A stretch of DNA of 64,000 nucleotides from Scenedesmus sp. ARA3 (GCA_004335835.1 RWJK01001731.1:124426-188425), one strand, 5' to 3'. Positions 22,008 through 34,699 are shown, counted from the first letter of the stretch. A program made the numbers and translations. The notes: generated by a model not told the origin, from the sequence alone.

Positions 22008-23459
22008 ATGGGAGAACGCAAGGTGCTCAACAAGTACTACCCTCCGGACTTCGATCCGGCGAAGCTGCCGAGGGGCAAGCGGCAGCAGAACAATGAAATG
22101 AAAGTGCGCATGATGTTGCCCATGTCAGTGCGGTGCAAGACGTGCGGCAACTTCATGTACAAGGGAACCAAGTTCAACACCCGCAAGGAGGACGTGGCTG
22201 GAGACACGTACTTGGGCATCCAGGCACGTACAACAGTTGTATTTGACGTGTAATTTGGTCCGTGACACGCAACAGACGCTGTGGTGTAGCGCATGGTCGG
22301 CAGCAAGTACAGGAGCAGCAGCAACAGCAGCAGCAGCGGCATGCTGGCATACCCTGGGCGTGACACTGCAAGGTACAACTACCGCTGGCCACCCACAAGC
22401 CATATCATCACATGTATTCATAACTTTGGTGCGCGGCTGACTGTGCCTGCAGATCTTCCGCTTCTACTACCGCTGCACCAACTGTGCCGCGGAGTTCTGC
22501 ATGAAGACCGACCCCAAGACCAGCGACTACGTCATGGAGGAGGGAGCAAGCCGCAACTACGAGCCCTGGAGGGAGGTGCGCAGCAGCAGCTGCAGCAGCA
22601 GCAGCGGGACGAGGCAGCAGTGCGCAGGTCGCACTGGCAGCAGCAGCGTATTGGCAGCAGCTGCGGCTAGGGCTGCTGCCAGCCTTGATGCGCGATTTGC
22701 TCCCCACGCCAGATACAATACGGACCTTGATGCAACCTTACAAATGCCTGCATTGTTTAGCACTCTGCAGTTGCCCGATACCAAGTCAAGTGTTGCACCT
22801 GCCTAATGGCCGTCACCTGCTGCGCTGCCCGCCCTGCTGCCCTGGCTGCTGCCTGCCCACCCTACCCCTGCCCCTGCATGTGCTGGCGCAGTCTGACGCG
22901 CTCAAGGCTGAGGCGGTGCGCAGCCGTGAGGAGGAGGAGCGCGGCAACGCCATGAAGGCGCTGGAGAACCGCACCAAGGACAGCAAGCGCGAGATGGACA
23001 TCATGGAGGCGCTTGATGAGATGCGCAGCCTGAAAGCGAGGTGGGGCGGGGCAGGGGGAGGGGCTGCTGCTGCAGTGGGGCTTGGAGGCACTGGAGATTC
23101 AGGCTGAAGCTTATTCCCAGAGCAGATTTCTTGATGCCTGACTGCGACGATGTGCAGGCTCAGCTGAGGTGTCTTGTGCTGCTGCGATGCAAGCATATGC
23201 AGCCTGTGACGTGCATGCGTCAGATGCAGGTGCGGCACAATGTGCATGGCTGCGGCTGCAGCTCTGCGGGTATGCACAGTACGTATTGAGCTGCAGCATC
23301 CAGCAAGCTGACATATGTGGGTGCCTGCATGCGCATTCCTGCTACCTCATCTGCGCCTGCAGGCACGCCGGCATCACCACAGAAGATGCGCTGGCAGCAC
23401 TGCAGAGAGAAGGCGCAGGCGCTGGCAGCGGCAGCGACGAGGAGGGCGCGCCAGGCAGT

Positions 23460-23491
<32 letters not shown>

Positions 23492-23972
23492 CGGTGCTGC
23501 TGCTGGTGCTGCTGGTGACGATGATGAGCTGCCTGAAGAAGACAGGCGGGCCATGGAGCAGTTTCTGCAGCAGCGGCACACAATCCTGCGGCGGCTAGAC
23601 TCTGACGATGAGGATGAAGGTGGTGGCGGCGGAGCCAGCAGAAAACTCGGCAAAGCAGCAGCAGCAGCAGAGTTTGGAGCTGCTGCTGATGGTGCTGGGC
23701 CTGGGCCTGGCAGTGCAGCAGCAGCAGCAGCAGCCGCACAGCGCAAGCCGGCTGCGCCAGCAAAGCCTGCCTTCAAAGTGGTAGCTGTGCGGGCAAAGCG
23801 GCCGGCGGCAGCAGCAGCAGCAGCAGACGACGGCAGCAAAAAGCAGAAGGCAGGGCCGGGTGAGGAGCAGCAGCAAGCAGCTGGTGGTGGGGGCAGCGGC
23901 GGGGCTGCTGGCTTGCTGGGGCTGATAGGGGACTATGGCAGCAGCAGCGGCAGCGAAGACAACGCCAGCTAG
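22008..23972 (+). CDS. YJU2: Splicing factor YJU2 (CWC16/CCDC94 family)
   Basis: Four exons (22008-22223, 22453-22575, 22892-23040, 23363-23972) give 365 residues. The N-terminus [17 protein letters not shown] is almost identical to the family start. A zinc-binding unit follows, [19 protein letters not shown] in exon 1 and [10 protein letters not shown] in exon 2, then [20 protein letters not shown] and a helical [23 protein letters not shown]2 joins the spliceosome with the NineTeen-related complex and promotes the first catalytic step. The C-terminal third is Ala/Gly/acidic low complexity. It ends with a lysine-containing, nuclear-signal-like patch and Gly/Ser. Intron 1 has a GC donor (CAG|GCACGT); the only nearby GT would break the frame. 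Confidence 0.96.
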
Positions 23973-25617
23973 CCAACGAGTGCTGGGTTCAAACAGACAG
24001 CGAGTGCGCGGGTGATCATGGCTGTGCAGAGTGACATGCACAACTTGCCTAATATGGCAAGCTGACTCACTGGTTACTGCGCTCTGTTAACATGGGGTTC
24101 TGTGCATGTGCTTACTACCATGCATGTTTTCCATGTTGTCAACCATAGCTGAATGTTAGCCAGCAGGTGTCAGCACTCCTGAAGGGGCCTGCGTAGTAAC
24201 CATGATCCCAGTGCATGCCAGCACGCATGGCATGCATACAGTCAGGTTGCATTCTTCTTGAGGGCCTGCTGGTGGTGGTTTTTCAGCGTGCATGGTTGCT
24301 GATTGGCATGGCTGCAAGCGCAGCTGGCTCCTCCCACCACACATCATGCGGGAGTCCAACATAATGCAGCATGGTGTGGCTGTGTCGGCATCCTCGGCCT
24401 GCGTCGCCCGGGGCAGCAAAGCATTCATGTGCCCCATGTATAAGAACGAATTTACACATCCTCCGAGTCCTCCTATGTGCGTGTGTACGTAAAAAAGACA
24501 TGCAGTTGCTTCTGCGTTGCATGTTTATGCGCTTGTTCAGCACCTGGCACGCTTCATATGGTGGGTGACAATGCAGGCTTGCAGCTGCGCCTGAGGCGAA
24601 CCTTCGCGGTGCTTCAAGCAGTGCAGTGCAAGCACCTCATTGGCTTGGCAGGCGTGACAGCCAAACGTGGTTCATTGATTGCGGCATCTCAGAGTGGGCA
24701 CTTGAGCAGATGTGCAATCGACACCAGCGCCCTTCTGTGGCGACATCATGATGTTGTCACTTGCCCTGGTGACCAGTGTAACCATGAGCTACAATTGGTC
24801 ATACGGTATGCTTGCAGATAGGCTGTAAGGAGCGTCACAAACATACGAATAACATTCCTTATGTAACTGTTGTGCCAGTGGACCTGCACAGCTATGAATC
24901 ACTGAACATACGCAGGGGTCGGGCGGTGCCGCGCAAGTGAGACATGCGGCAACCGCTACAACCGCAGGCAACTTTGCATATATCATAAACGTAACTGAAG
25001 CCAACGAATTTCTGGTAGGTCTTACTCGATGGTGAGGAATGCGCAACAGTCCTTGTGTAACCGCAGGTCCCTCCCAGTCAAATCAAGTTTGCCTGACGCC
25101 TGCTACACCAGCCAACACAGAACGTAAAACATCACGTTGCAAGACGTCAACAACTTTTGATGGGTTCATTGTTTGCTGTCGCCACGAGAATATATACGGC
25201 GATTGTAGTGCTACGAAGCATGTGCGGGCTGACACGCTGCCTGGCATCTGCTGAACACGACAAACTATGATTCAGTATAGATAGGAGCTGAATTTTGTTA
25301 CTGGATGCTTCTTTGCCGCGCAACGCTCGTACGCTCCACGTTACTACCACGTTCATAAGTCGGACCAGAATGCGAACAGTCAGGGCTGCTCGCTGAGGGT
25401 CTCCACCCTATATAGCCTGCCAGTTGAGCCCAGCAGCGGGTACTTCAGTTGAACGTCTGCATTGTTATTCAAAACACAGTTGTAACTTGCAACCACTGAA
25501 CATCACTCGGCTGCGCGCGCATCCAACGCCGTGCATATTTACAAGCAGAACGTTCGCTCAAAAGGCTCGCTACCGAGATAATCTACTGCAGCAAGCTTGT
25601 GGTCAACACAAGACAGC
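23973..25617. other. Gene-poor 1.6-kb region upstream of expansin
   Basis: No recognisable coding sequence; short ORFs on both strands show no family features. TGTAA occurs at about 24776 and 25053, and several TATA-like stretches lie at 25185-25200 and 25409-25414. The right half is visibly richer in A+T than the flanking genes, as expected of an upstream regulatory region. Confidence 0.5.
25409..25414 (+). promoter_or_regulatory. Possible TATA box of the expansin gene
   Basis: TATATA followed by GC, 204 bases before the expansin start codon. The spacing suits a TATA box plus a normal 5' UTR. The call rests on motif and position only. Confidence 0.4.
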
Positions 25618-26860
25618 ATGTTTTCGTCCCGCACACTTTTGGCGCTAGTAGCTTTGGTGGCTACACTTCAAGCAGCCGCAGGCCAAGGACAATGGCATGA
25701 TGGACGTGAGTTTCAATTATAAGGGCAGCTGCAAGCGGCACATGTCCTCTGCCAGTTCCCTGCATGACACCCGTTTGTTGATCAGTTGCCTCGCCAACGC
25801 CATGCAGCCAAACGTTTGATGCATTCTATGAAGTAGCAAACAGCAGCTTTGTCAGCGTACGGTGGTCACCACGTCAAAGTCAACCCGTCCGCCTGCGGGT
25901 CACCCGACCGTCTCGTTTGTTTTACTTGCCACTCACCAACTGTCGCTCTCTGTACCGCCTGCCATCTCTATACAACCACAGGCGCCACATTCTATGGCAA
26001 GGACGGCTGGAGCATCCACAAAGGCTCGTGCATGTTTGGCTACCTTGATGAGACAGCAGGCACTGGCTGGGACACAGCAGCCATCAGCGATGCCTCTGGG
26101 GACTACCAGGGATCTTGCGGCAAGTGCAAGGAAGTGAAGTGCAAAGCTACCGGCTTCAGGGACGGCTACGGCCAGTGGATCGACCGCAAGGATGTTTGCT
26201 TCGACACCTCCGCCTCAGTGGTGGTGACCATCACAGACACCTGCCCCTGCAGCTACCCGGGCAACTACTACAGCAACAAGCGCTGGTGCTGCGGCGACAT
26301 GTACCACATGTGAGTGCTGCATCAAAGCTTCCTGCAGCAGCTGTGCCTTGTTGAACCCAGCAGTGCCTGCATGGCAATGCCAGCAAGCAGCAGCCCTGTG
26401 TGTTGGCCACTCAGCCAGTAAGGATGCAGGGAGTTGGTTTCGACGCATCTTGCCTACTGTTGCCAGTGCTTGCATGCCTGCCTGCTGCCTGCTGGCATGT
26501 TGCTTCCTTTTCCTGCAAGGTGTCATACTGTTACACCCGCAAACACCTTGCTGACCCCCTTCCTGCCTGCCCTGCCGCTCCCTCCCTCTCTCCCTCCTCC
26601 TCTCTGCCTGCAGGGACCTGAGCCTGTGGGCCTTTGAGAAGCTTGCTGACACCAAGTGGGGCGTGATCGGCCTCTCATGGCGTGACGTGCCCTGCTGGCA
26701 CAAGCCCAACAAGCGCGCAAAGAACAAGTACGGCCAGCGCAGCGGCCCAGACATGGGGCCCCCAGGCGGCTGGTACGCGGCCCTGGACAAGCGCCCCTTC
26801 AAGAAGGTGTCTTGGGAGAACACCCAGGGCCGCAAGCTGCGTGGCGCCTTCTCTGTTTAA
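25618..26860 (+). CDS. Single-domain expansin-like wall protein
   Basis: Three exons (25618-25705, 25982-26309, 26614-26860) give 220 residues. A signal peptide (SSRTLLALVALVATLQAAAG) directs secretion. The double-psi beta-barrel domain of expansins follows: ATFYGKDGW, GSCMFGYLD, TAAISDASGDYQGSCGKC, VVVTITDTCPC, WCCGDMYHMDLSLWAFEKLA and DVPCW. In YHMD, the Asp matches that of the HFD motif. Most cysteines expected for the disulfides are present. The C-terminal carbohydrate-binding domain (CBM63) of land-plant expansins is missing. The protein instead ends in a Lys/Arg-rich region (HKPNKRAKNK...KVSWENTQGRKLRGAFSV). Expansins loosen cellulosic walls without hydrolysis. A role in wall growth or daughter-cell release is likely but inferred. 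Confidence 0.87.
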
Positions 26861-29269
26861 AGCTGCTGATGCTGTAGGTGCTGGCATGTGGCTGCAGCTG
26901 GCAGCCTGTGTGAAGTACCTGGCATGTTGTTGTTGACGCTTGTGTGACACACAGACACACACGGGCAGCCCTTTCGCTAGCTGCGCATGAGCTGGATTTG
27001 TGTACTGTTGCAGGTTTGCAGTGGGGTGTTGCTAGCTGGCAGCTGATGTTCAATACACACTGCGGCTGAGCTGTTCTCCTGCACTGCCTGCAATAGCTGC
27101 TTCTCCAGCATACACAACTATGTGTGTTGCGTGCCTGGTGCATCTTGCAGCCAGTATGCCCAGGGCCTGATGGCGGTGGTCCAGCCACACCATCAGGTGC
27201 TGCGAATGTAGGCTGTCCATATTTGATGCATTCCTGCAAGGGCACGCTCAGTGCTTGCATGAAATATTTGGCCTCGGGTAGTGTAGTCCAGGCGGGGCAT
27301 GTGAGGTGGTGGGGCCATGCAGCGTGCATGTATGGAGTGTGGGCTCAATCATCAGAAAACATACAAACTCAACTGCTGCAGGCGGCCTGTGGCGTGCAGA
27401 GCGCACCCCCTGGACGCCTGCCGTGCGTGATCCATCTATGCAGAAGCGTGTGATTGTGCCTTAGTGGCAGTGGGCGTTCGTATCATTGTACCAGTGTCGG
27501 GGTGTTGTGTTGATTACATCAGAGTGGGGAAGAGTTGACCATGCGTGTGTTCATTTGATCAGGAGTGGGCAACACTGTTGCATTGTATCATCGGTTGTGA
27601 TCCTGCATTTACAGTCATCACCAGGTCTTTGATGCATGCCATGAAACGCAGCACAGCTCAGAGGCTCCAAGGCTGCTGTTGCATCCTGCATCGGTGATGT
27701 GGTGTGCATTCCCCATAAATTGGCTCAACAGACTCGTGCACGAGGCTGAAGCCGGCTGGCCACAATTTTCTTCTTGTGCTGTTCTGCACAACGAGCAGGC
27801 AGCGAGTAGCTGCTGCATGGTATCATTTGATGACCTGTGCAAGGCCATTTGTTTGCATGAGAGGGCACTGCGTGTGTGAAGAAGTTGACCAGCAATCATC
27901 ACAATGACCTGTGCCTGCGCCTCTGTAGGCCTGCAATCTGCACTGCTTCTATGCAGGTGCTTGGCTTTGGTTGCCTTGGTGTCCATCAGCAGTTGATGTC
28001 CTCCAATCATTTGTGTGTTGCCATGCACAGTGGTGGTGTGCTGTCCCAGCTAGGCATCTGCAGCCTGATTGTTGCCAACAATCGGTGATTAGGCTTTTGT
28101 CGGCTTGTTGTGACTGTCAGCCTCAGCATGTGGCAGCAACCAGCAGTGCTACTGCTGGCTGTGCCAAGTCAGATTTGCTTCTGGCCCAATGGCAAGGCTC
28201 GCAGCCTGGCTACCATTTTGGTTGCCAAACAGCTGATCATGTTGTAACAGAAGCTGATGTTCTCGACCTGTGTCATTTTCCAGCTTGGAACGGACAGCCT
28301 ACACAGTTGATACTAGTTGCTTATTTACATGCAGCAGCTGCCAACAGTACTTGCGCGCCTGGTAATCATTCTTCAACCAGAGCAATGCCAGCTGGCACTG
28401 CGGTGGCAGCTGCCATCTGCAGATTTCTGCAAATTCTGTGTACCTTGCAATGCCTGCTGGACAGTCCCCTGCCCTAAAGCACATATCTGTAATACACAAA
28501 TCGTGCCTGGCAGCACAAGCATGAGCAATGCCAGTGGCGTATAGATGGCACTTTGTTGCAGAATGTGTGAAAACGCCGCGATACCAGCATGTTACAAACA
28601 TATAGGAATGTGTGACAGACAGTGAGGTTGCGACAATCAACATTGGCTGCAATTACAATGCAGCACACACTGCCGCTGCGAGACGCTGCCGAAGCAGCTG
28701 CCTCAGCATCATCCACAGCTCGAACGCTCCACCACTAAATCATCACAGGCACTAGGTCATAACGCACGCTGCCACTAGCAGGGTGCAGTACACCCTCCGT
28801 GCGGCATGCTCACTCACACACGCAATAGCGCAAACTGCCCCTCCCCCCTCTCCCTCTACTCTGAAATAGGGACAATCAAGAACCACAGAGGCTTTGCATT
28901 TCTGACTGCGCTGCAACAACCAGCGCAGGCCAAGCAGTGCCTGCACAAAGGCGGCCAGCCGTTAGGCGAGCCCACTAGAACCCGCCTCTGGAGCGCCACT
29001 GCGCAGGCAATGCATACTGCCGTGCACGTGTGTAAACAAGGTGACCAGCCACATGCAAGCTGCAACACAGCATTGACCAAACCTACAGCTGCCAGGGACA
29101 GCTGTAATAGCCAAGGACTGTAAAATGCAGCTGTACTGTACTGCAGCACATGGCTAGCAGGCAGCCGTGCAGGAGCAATAGTGCATGAACATGTGGCACA
29201 AGCTCGCCGGCTGCAGGCAGCGATCCTGTGTGCCTGGCAGGTAGAGTGCACCGCATTTCAATCACCAAG

Positions 29270-29274
29270 TTACA
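29270..29274 (-). terminator. TGTAA polyadenylation signal, CCDC90-family gene
   Basis: TTACA on the plus strand, about 310 bases past the stop codon of the minus-strand gene. Confidence 0.45.
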
Positions 29275-29489
29275 AAAACAAACATCCGGAACGACCGGAA
29301 TGCAGCAAAACGTCAGATGAAAGCAATGCCTGAACATAGCTCGCCAAGCCAGCGCTCACATCACAGTAACAGAAGAAGGCACTCACAGAAAAACAGTTGA
29401 CCACTCAAATGCCAAGCTTCCTTGCCTGCCCACCAACAATGAATGCTTGCCGCACTGCCTGCATTGCTGGCAGGACAGCAAGCAATACC

Positions 29490-29490
<1 letters not shown>

Positions 29491-29533
<43 letters not shown>
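29491..29533 (-). repeat. CAG/CTG microsatellite in a 3' UTR
   Basis: About fourteen CAG units on the plus strand, 50 bases downstream of the CCDC90-family stop codon, hence a CTG tract in its 3' UTR. Confidence 0.85.
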
Positions 29534-29542
<9 letters not shown>

Positions 29543-29582
29543 TGCTGCTGCTGCACCTTCTGTTGTGGCCTGCTGCTGCACC

Positions 29583-31396
29583 TTACATCGTGGCCATCAG
29601 CCGGGTGATGGTGAAGGCAATGGCTGAGAAGGTACCCATGATGGCAATGGTGCTCTTGATGATGTCGTTCTTGGCCTTCTCCATGCCCGCCCTGATGTCG
29701 TTCACTTCCTGCAGCCAGCACAGCGCAGCACAGCAGCACAGCACAGCACACTTGTGTTGGCTTGCACTGCGTAACCAAGAGCAAGCATGCTTTTGGTTGC
29801 CCTGCTGTTTGTATCCCAGGTACAACACCATGTGCTAGCATGCGAACCGCCAGACAACAATGCACCAGCAAAGCTGCAGCGTTTGCCGAGTCATAGCTGC
29901 ACTGCAAAGCACAGTAACCACTCACCCTGTCGAGTTTTATTTCTAACTCAATGGTTTTGTCGCGCATCTGCTGCAAGTCATCCCGCATGCGCCTGCGGGT
30001 GAGCATCAAGGCGGCAACAGCATAGGCAACTGTAAGCGCCTAGCCCCAACAATGAGCGCTGTCACAGTGTCGTCAGCTGCTTTGCTCTGCCATGAACCAT
30101 GCAGGCGTGGATGCTTCCGTGCTCTGCTGCATCATGTTGCTGACTGCGTGGATCAGGCACGGCGTACAACTGGCCTGAAGCAAAGCTGCTGGTGGATGCC
30201 ACTAGCAGCACCACCCACACCCTCGGCTGGCTAGTAAGCGCTCCATCCGTCGCTGCACCGCCGCCCTGTACACTGCTCACATCCTGCTATGCACTGCTGC
30301 CGTCAGTGCAGTGCTCGTTGCTGCTGGTGCTGGCGCTGCTTACTGTTGCTCTGTTGTGCTGTCGACCATGCTGACAACTGTGAGAAGCAAAGCTCTTTGC
30401 CCTAGTTGTTGCTGTGCTGCTGCCGCCGCTGCCTCACCCCTTCTCCAGGTTGAGGTCCAGGCGCTGGCTAGCGCTGAGCTTGTCAATCTCGTGGCGCACT
30501 TCGCTGCGGATCTTGTCCAGGTAGTTCTGCTGCCTGTCCAGGTCCTTCTGCAGCGTGGCTAGGTGCATGTCCTGCTTCTGGATCAGCTCCGCCTTGAAGC
30601 CGCCTATGCGCGCATCCTGCTCCAGCATGGACTGACGTGCGCAAAACGAGCCACAGAACAGCAGCAGGTGAAAGGCACGTGGCTACAGCAGCAGCTGGCA
30701 GGTGAGGTGTTCAAAGCTGTTGCTGGTACTAAGTATGAGAATATCTTCATGCACTGCTGCGCTGGCGAACGACGCTGTGTGCATAGCAGAAGGCATCATG
30801 CACCCACTGCTGCGGCTGCATGTTCAAGACAGTGATGATGCAACCCCAGCTGCTGGCAGCACCTGCAGTTGTTTGTGTGCTGCTGGGCGCGCTGGCACTA
30901 GTCCAGGCAACTTGCAGATGGTACCAGAGTGTATGCACATGCCATCATGCACGCAGCTGCTCGCCTTTTCTAGCTCCACTTTTGCTGTGAACTTTTCTGA
31001 CAAGCGCATGCGGTCAAGCACAATCTGCTCTGACAGGTACACTGCGAGGTTCTCTGCTTGATCCCTTGACAGCCCCAGAGTCTCAAACTTCTTGGTCTGC
31101 ATACACACGTTGTTGTCGATTGGGTGGGTGAGTGAAACCCTGTTGCTGGCAGCACATGCACAGGCAGCGGGAACTGCTGCATGAACAACACAGGCATCAG
31201 AGCATGCTGACGACCCATGCAGTGGCAAGCATGGCTACCTTCACACCTGTGCTAATGTGTCTACGACAAGTGTGCGCTCAACAGCCTCCTTGGTGGGTCC
31301 ACTGGCCATTGTTCGCAGCAGCAGTGGATACAGCAGTGGCAGACCAGCATGGCTAGCCTGCTGGGTGACGCTAACTACTGCACGCTGCAACGCCAT
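29583..31396 (-). CDS. CCDC90/MCUR1/FMP32-family mitochondrial coiled-coil protein
   Basis: Five exons (31247-31396, 30965-31096, 30438-30631, 29926-29992, 29583-29708) give 222 residues. ATG 31396 starts a basic, hydroxylated presequence (MALQRAVVSVTQQASHAGLP). The family head follows: VVDTLAQTKKFETLGLSRDQ and AENLAVYLSEQIV. Then comes a coiled coil with the hallmark HEIDKLSASQRLDLNLEKG and RMRDDLQQMRDKTIELEIKL. A C-terminal membrane helix (TIAIMGTFSAIAFTITRLM) ends the protein. The family sits in the inner mitochondrial membrane; animal MCUR1 works with the calcium uniporter and yeast Fmp32 with respiratory-chain assembly. Intron 2 appears to start with GC (GAAAAG|GCGAGC). A GT 12 bases on would add four residues and is the alternative. 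Confidence 0.87.
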
Positions 31397-32345
31397 AACG
31401 GCGGTTGAACTATAGGAGACGCTTGTCAGGCACTGCAGCTGTTGAATGCAAACGACGTCGGACGAAGTACAGCGATGGCAAGGCTTCCCGTGGGCCTGGT
31501 TAGCTGCTCCTGACTGTGATAAGTGTAACGTGTACTACAAAATTCAGGCAATAGTAATCAGTAGCAGCTTATGCAGCATTACATGAGTCACCCAAAGACA
31601 GTGCTGCCTGCTCAGTTGTGTGTCCAAAAGCATAGCAGTGCACAGCTTGTTTCCCATCCAAATTTGTACAAACAGGTGTACGGTTTGTAGAAAAGGAATC
31701 GCTGTGCTGGGTTGCATGCAGCTGCAGCCAGGTGACAGGGTTTTCAATGCACTGCCATGTGTCACACTCAGAGCGTGCCTGTACTGCTGCTGCCGCATGG
31801 TGGCACCTGTGCCAGTCTAACCCTCTGGCCCTGGATAAAAAGCACCAAGAACCTTCAGCGCAACGTGCAACAGCATCGCTGCTTACACATATCTGATATG
31901 TGGAATTGTCACGACTCGTCACTGTGTGCAATTCTCAGGGCCCAAGTCCAACCCGTCATGGAAGCAACTGCAGAAGCCTTGGCGCACACAGAGCGCCACA
32001 GGCTCTGCGCCTTGCAGCCGGCAATGTGGCGCGATCAGCCATGCTGTGTGCCACACAGTGGGGTCATGCTGGTGGGGTCATTGAATGCTGGACAACTGCC
32101 TGCCCCAGCATGGCGTGTAGCACTTTGGGTATGGCCTTGCAGGACCACAGGAACATGCTGATGCAGCAGCAGCAACCCTCCAGCAAACACAAATGTGTGG
32201 ACTCAGTCCAAGATTTCGCTAGACATAAAAGGAGCAGGTGACAAGTGCTGTGATGACCAGCTCACACACAGACCAGCAGACATGATGCTACATCTGGCGT
32301 TGCTGACAGCACTGTAGCGAGCACCTTCGCCAACTGCTGCTGCTA
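31397..32345. other. Intergenic, CCDC90 promoter side and TEX9 3' side
   Basis: 949 bases without a recognised gene; small ORFs on both strands lack family features. Confidence 0.5.
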
Positions 32346-34078
32346 TCATGCGCCAGTATCAAGTGTGCGCATGAACTCATCCTCTGTGAACGCCAGCAGC
32401 CGCGCCGCTTCTAAGTGTGCTCGCTGCCGGCGCAGCACGTCAATCAGCTTGGCCTGCTTCCGCAGCACTGCCAGCAGCTCGCCACGCTGGCGCTCCAGGC
32501 GCTTCAGCTCTGCCAGCGCCCTGCTGTGGTCGCTGCGCGCCACATCACGCACCTCCTGGCCCTGCGTTGGGAAGGCAGAACATGAGGAAGCTGGATGCAG
32601 AGCCACACGAGGCCAGAAATGCTCACGCAGCACCGTGTAGCTCATGATTGTCTACTCATGATGTCTGCTCAAGGCTGCTGCTGAAGCACACAAAGACTTG
32701 CACTGCCTTTTTGCTGCGAACAAGCTGGCAATGGGTTGCTGTGGCCCGCCTGTCTTCGTGGTGCGGCATGAGTACAGTTTGCGGTGCATGCCACGCACCT
32801 GTGACTTGACCTCCTGCAGCAGCTGCTTGTAGCGCTCCACCTCCTCCAGCGCGCGCTGCAGGCGCACGTCGCGCGTGCGGCTCTCCTGCTCTACCAGATG
32901 CCTGCAGGCAAGCAAAACACGCCTCCAACTTCATACGCGTGTCGGCTGCAAAGTTGCTATGCAACACCTGCCGGAGCGCTCGCTTTCTCATAGACATTGC
33001 TCTGGTACGGGTGCATTCAGCCCCCGGGAAAGGGCAGCACAATGTCGCCTGCCAGCCCACAACAACCACCTCGTACAAGCACGCCATCAACCCACCTGTC
33101 CTTGTCTGCCTTTGCTGCCTCTTTACTCAGCTCCTTCAGCTGCTGCTCATTGGCTGCTAGCGCTGCACGAGCTGCCTCAGCCGCACGCCTATGACGCTCC
33201 ACCTGCCAACACCAGAGCAGAAGCAGGAGCCTCAGCAGCAGGTCTCATCACCGCTAGCGTGCAGTGAGCCCGGCGCGACACCATCAATGAAATCACAATG
33301 GAAGGATGCTACCAGCTGCTGCACGTTACCACAAGAGTGCCACGTACCAAAGCATGAAGGCTGCTGGCTGCTGTTGTGCTGCGGTGGTTCAGGATACAAT
33401 CACCCCACCTGCGCTTCGAGGGCTTTTGTGCTCTTGCCGCTTGCCGCCTCCTTTTGTGACTGCTGCTTGAGCTGCTTCTGCAACTCAGTGACCTCAGCAT
33501 CCTTCTCTGCAACATCAAGGACGTGACACAACAGCATCAACAATGCTTCAGCCAGTCAACAGCACTGCAGGAAGAGCGACACTGTCCTGCTGCAAGCTGC
33601 AGTCAGCAGCAGTCACTGCACCGTTGAGCAGCTTTGCCACAGCTGGCCTACGTGCCTGCAAGCCGCACCTTGGTTGAGGGTCATAGCCATGCTAAGCTGC
33701 TCCTCAAGCGCCTTCATGCGCGCCCGCAGCAATCTGATGGTTGCCTCGCTGTTGTGCGGCACCTCTAACTGCTGCTCAGCCTGGGCCCTGCCTTGCGCAG
33801 CACCTGATGCACCTGCCGTTGAGGTGTCAGACTGCCGCCTGCATGTACAGACGGCACAAGCAAGGCATTAAAGAGGTTGAAGATGCTTTAAGCACCATAG
33901 TAGCAGCACCCAGGCAGCAGAGCGCAAGTCAGACGTACCTGCTGTTGTTATCGGCTTGTTGCACATCAGTTGCTGCTGCTCTCTGCTGTTGCTGCTGTGG
34001 CGCTTCCCTGGCTACTGCCTCCAGAACCTCCTGAATGTTAGCTCTGACCAAGTCAGAGAAGTCTGGCTCTGCTGCCAT
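32346..34078 (-). CDS. TEX9: TEX9-family coiled-coil protein
   Basis: Six exons (33939-34078, 33669-33838, 33409-33506, 33096-33202, 32799-32901, 32346-32561) give 277 residues. After MAAEPDFSDLVRANIQEVLE and a Gln/Ala linker comes SEATIRLLRARMKALEEQL, aligning with the segment IRFLKAKLHVMQEEL of TEX9. A long coiled coil follows. The C-terminus is the strongest evidence: VRLQRALEEVERYKQLL, then KQAKLIDVLRRQRAHLEAAR, then LLAFTEDEFMRTLD, which match the animal protein nearly position for position. TEX9 is a poorly understood protein linked to sperm, cilia and centriolar satellites. Its molecular job is unknown. It is divergent from the dymeclin gene (621 bases apart). Confidence 0.87.
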
Positions 34079-34699
34079 CATCACGTGACTACACAGGACT
34101 GGACTCCAAGCAGCATCAAGCAGATGTTACTGGTGGTGGCCGCTGAGTTGACCAGCAGGCCTTACTGTGATGAGACTCGCACTGCAAAAACTTTAAAATT
34201 GTACTACGTCCAGCAATCAGGAGAGCACAGTCTTTAGTGATGTCGTACTTGGTGTCAGCAAATCAAACAGCCAGGGTCCAGGTCCCTTCTTTGACACTGG
34301 TCGCAAGTAAGGTGCACTGCAGTGACGCGTAAGCAGCTCAGTGCTACGGGCGCGATAACAAAGCATTGCCTTCCTGTTGTGATGTTATAGCTTAAGGTTG
34401 CGTTGTTGCTCAAGACACCGTGCCGGTTGGACGTGCTTTGACGATGTGAAGGCTGGTTAGATCGTCGACTTCTGTTCTGAAACCATGTTTTGGTTTGGTT
34501 TATAAAGTAAACCTGCAACGCGGACGGTCTAGCGGACAGCCAAGGCCTCGCCACCATTGCATTACAACAGCAAGCAGCAGGTGGAACCTGGACAGCTAGG
34601 CTGTGCATGCACCAGCAGCAGCTGCATCGCCACCACACAAGCCATGCTATGATCTAGTAACTCTAAGCTCAAGGACCTGTCACCTCTGCCAGCGGTGGC
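34079..34699. promoter_or_regulatory. Divergent promoter region, TEX9/dymeclin
   Basis: 621 bases between two divergent start codons. TATAAA at 34501-34506 lies 194 bases before the dymeclin ATG. No other motif stands out. Confidence 0.45.
34501..34506 (+). promoter_or_regulatory. Possible TATA box of dymeclin
   Basis: TATAAA, 194 bases upstream of the dymeclin start codon, in the divergent promoter shared with TEX9. Motif and position only. Confidence 0.35.

Larger units (their letters stand above)
26861..29582. other. Long gene-free interval (2.7 kb)
   Basis: No ORF resembles a known family or carries a convincing exon pattern. It includes the 3' UTRs of expansin and of the CCDC90-family gene, and TGTAA motifs on the plus strand near 28244, 28490 and 29118. 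These leave room for an unrecognised noncoding transcript. Confidence 0.45.

Noticed and set aside
28299..28652. 117-residue minus-strand ORF in the long intergenic region
   Set aside because: No family features, Cys/His-rich composition typical of random frames here, and no supporting splice or promoter signals.
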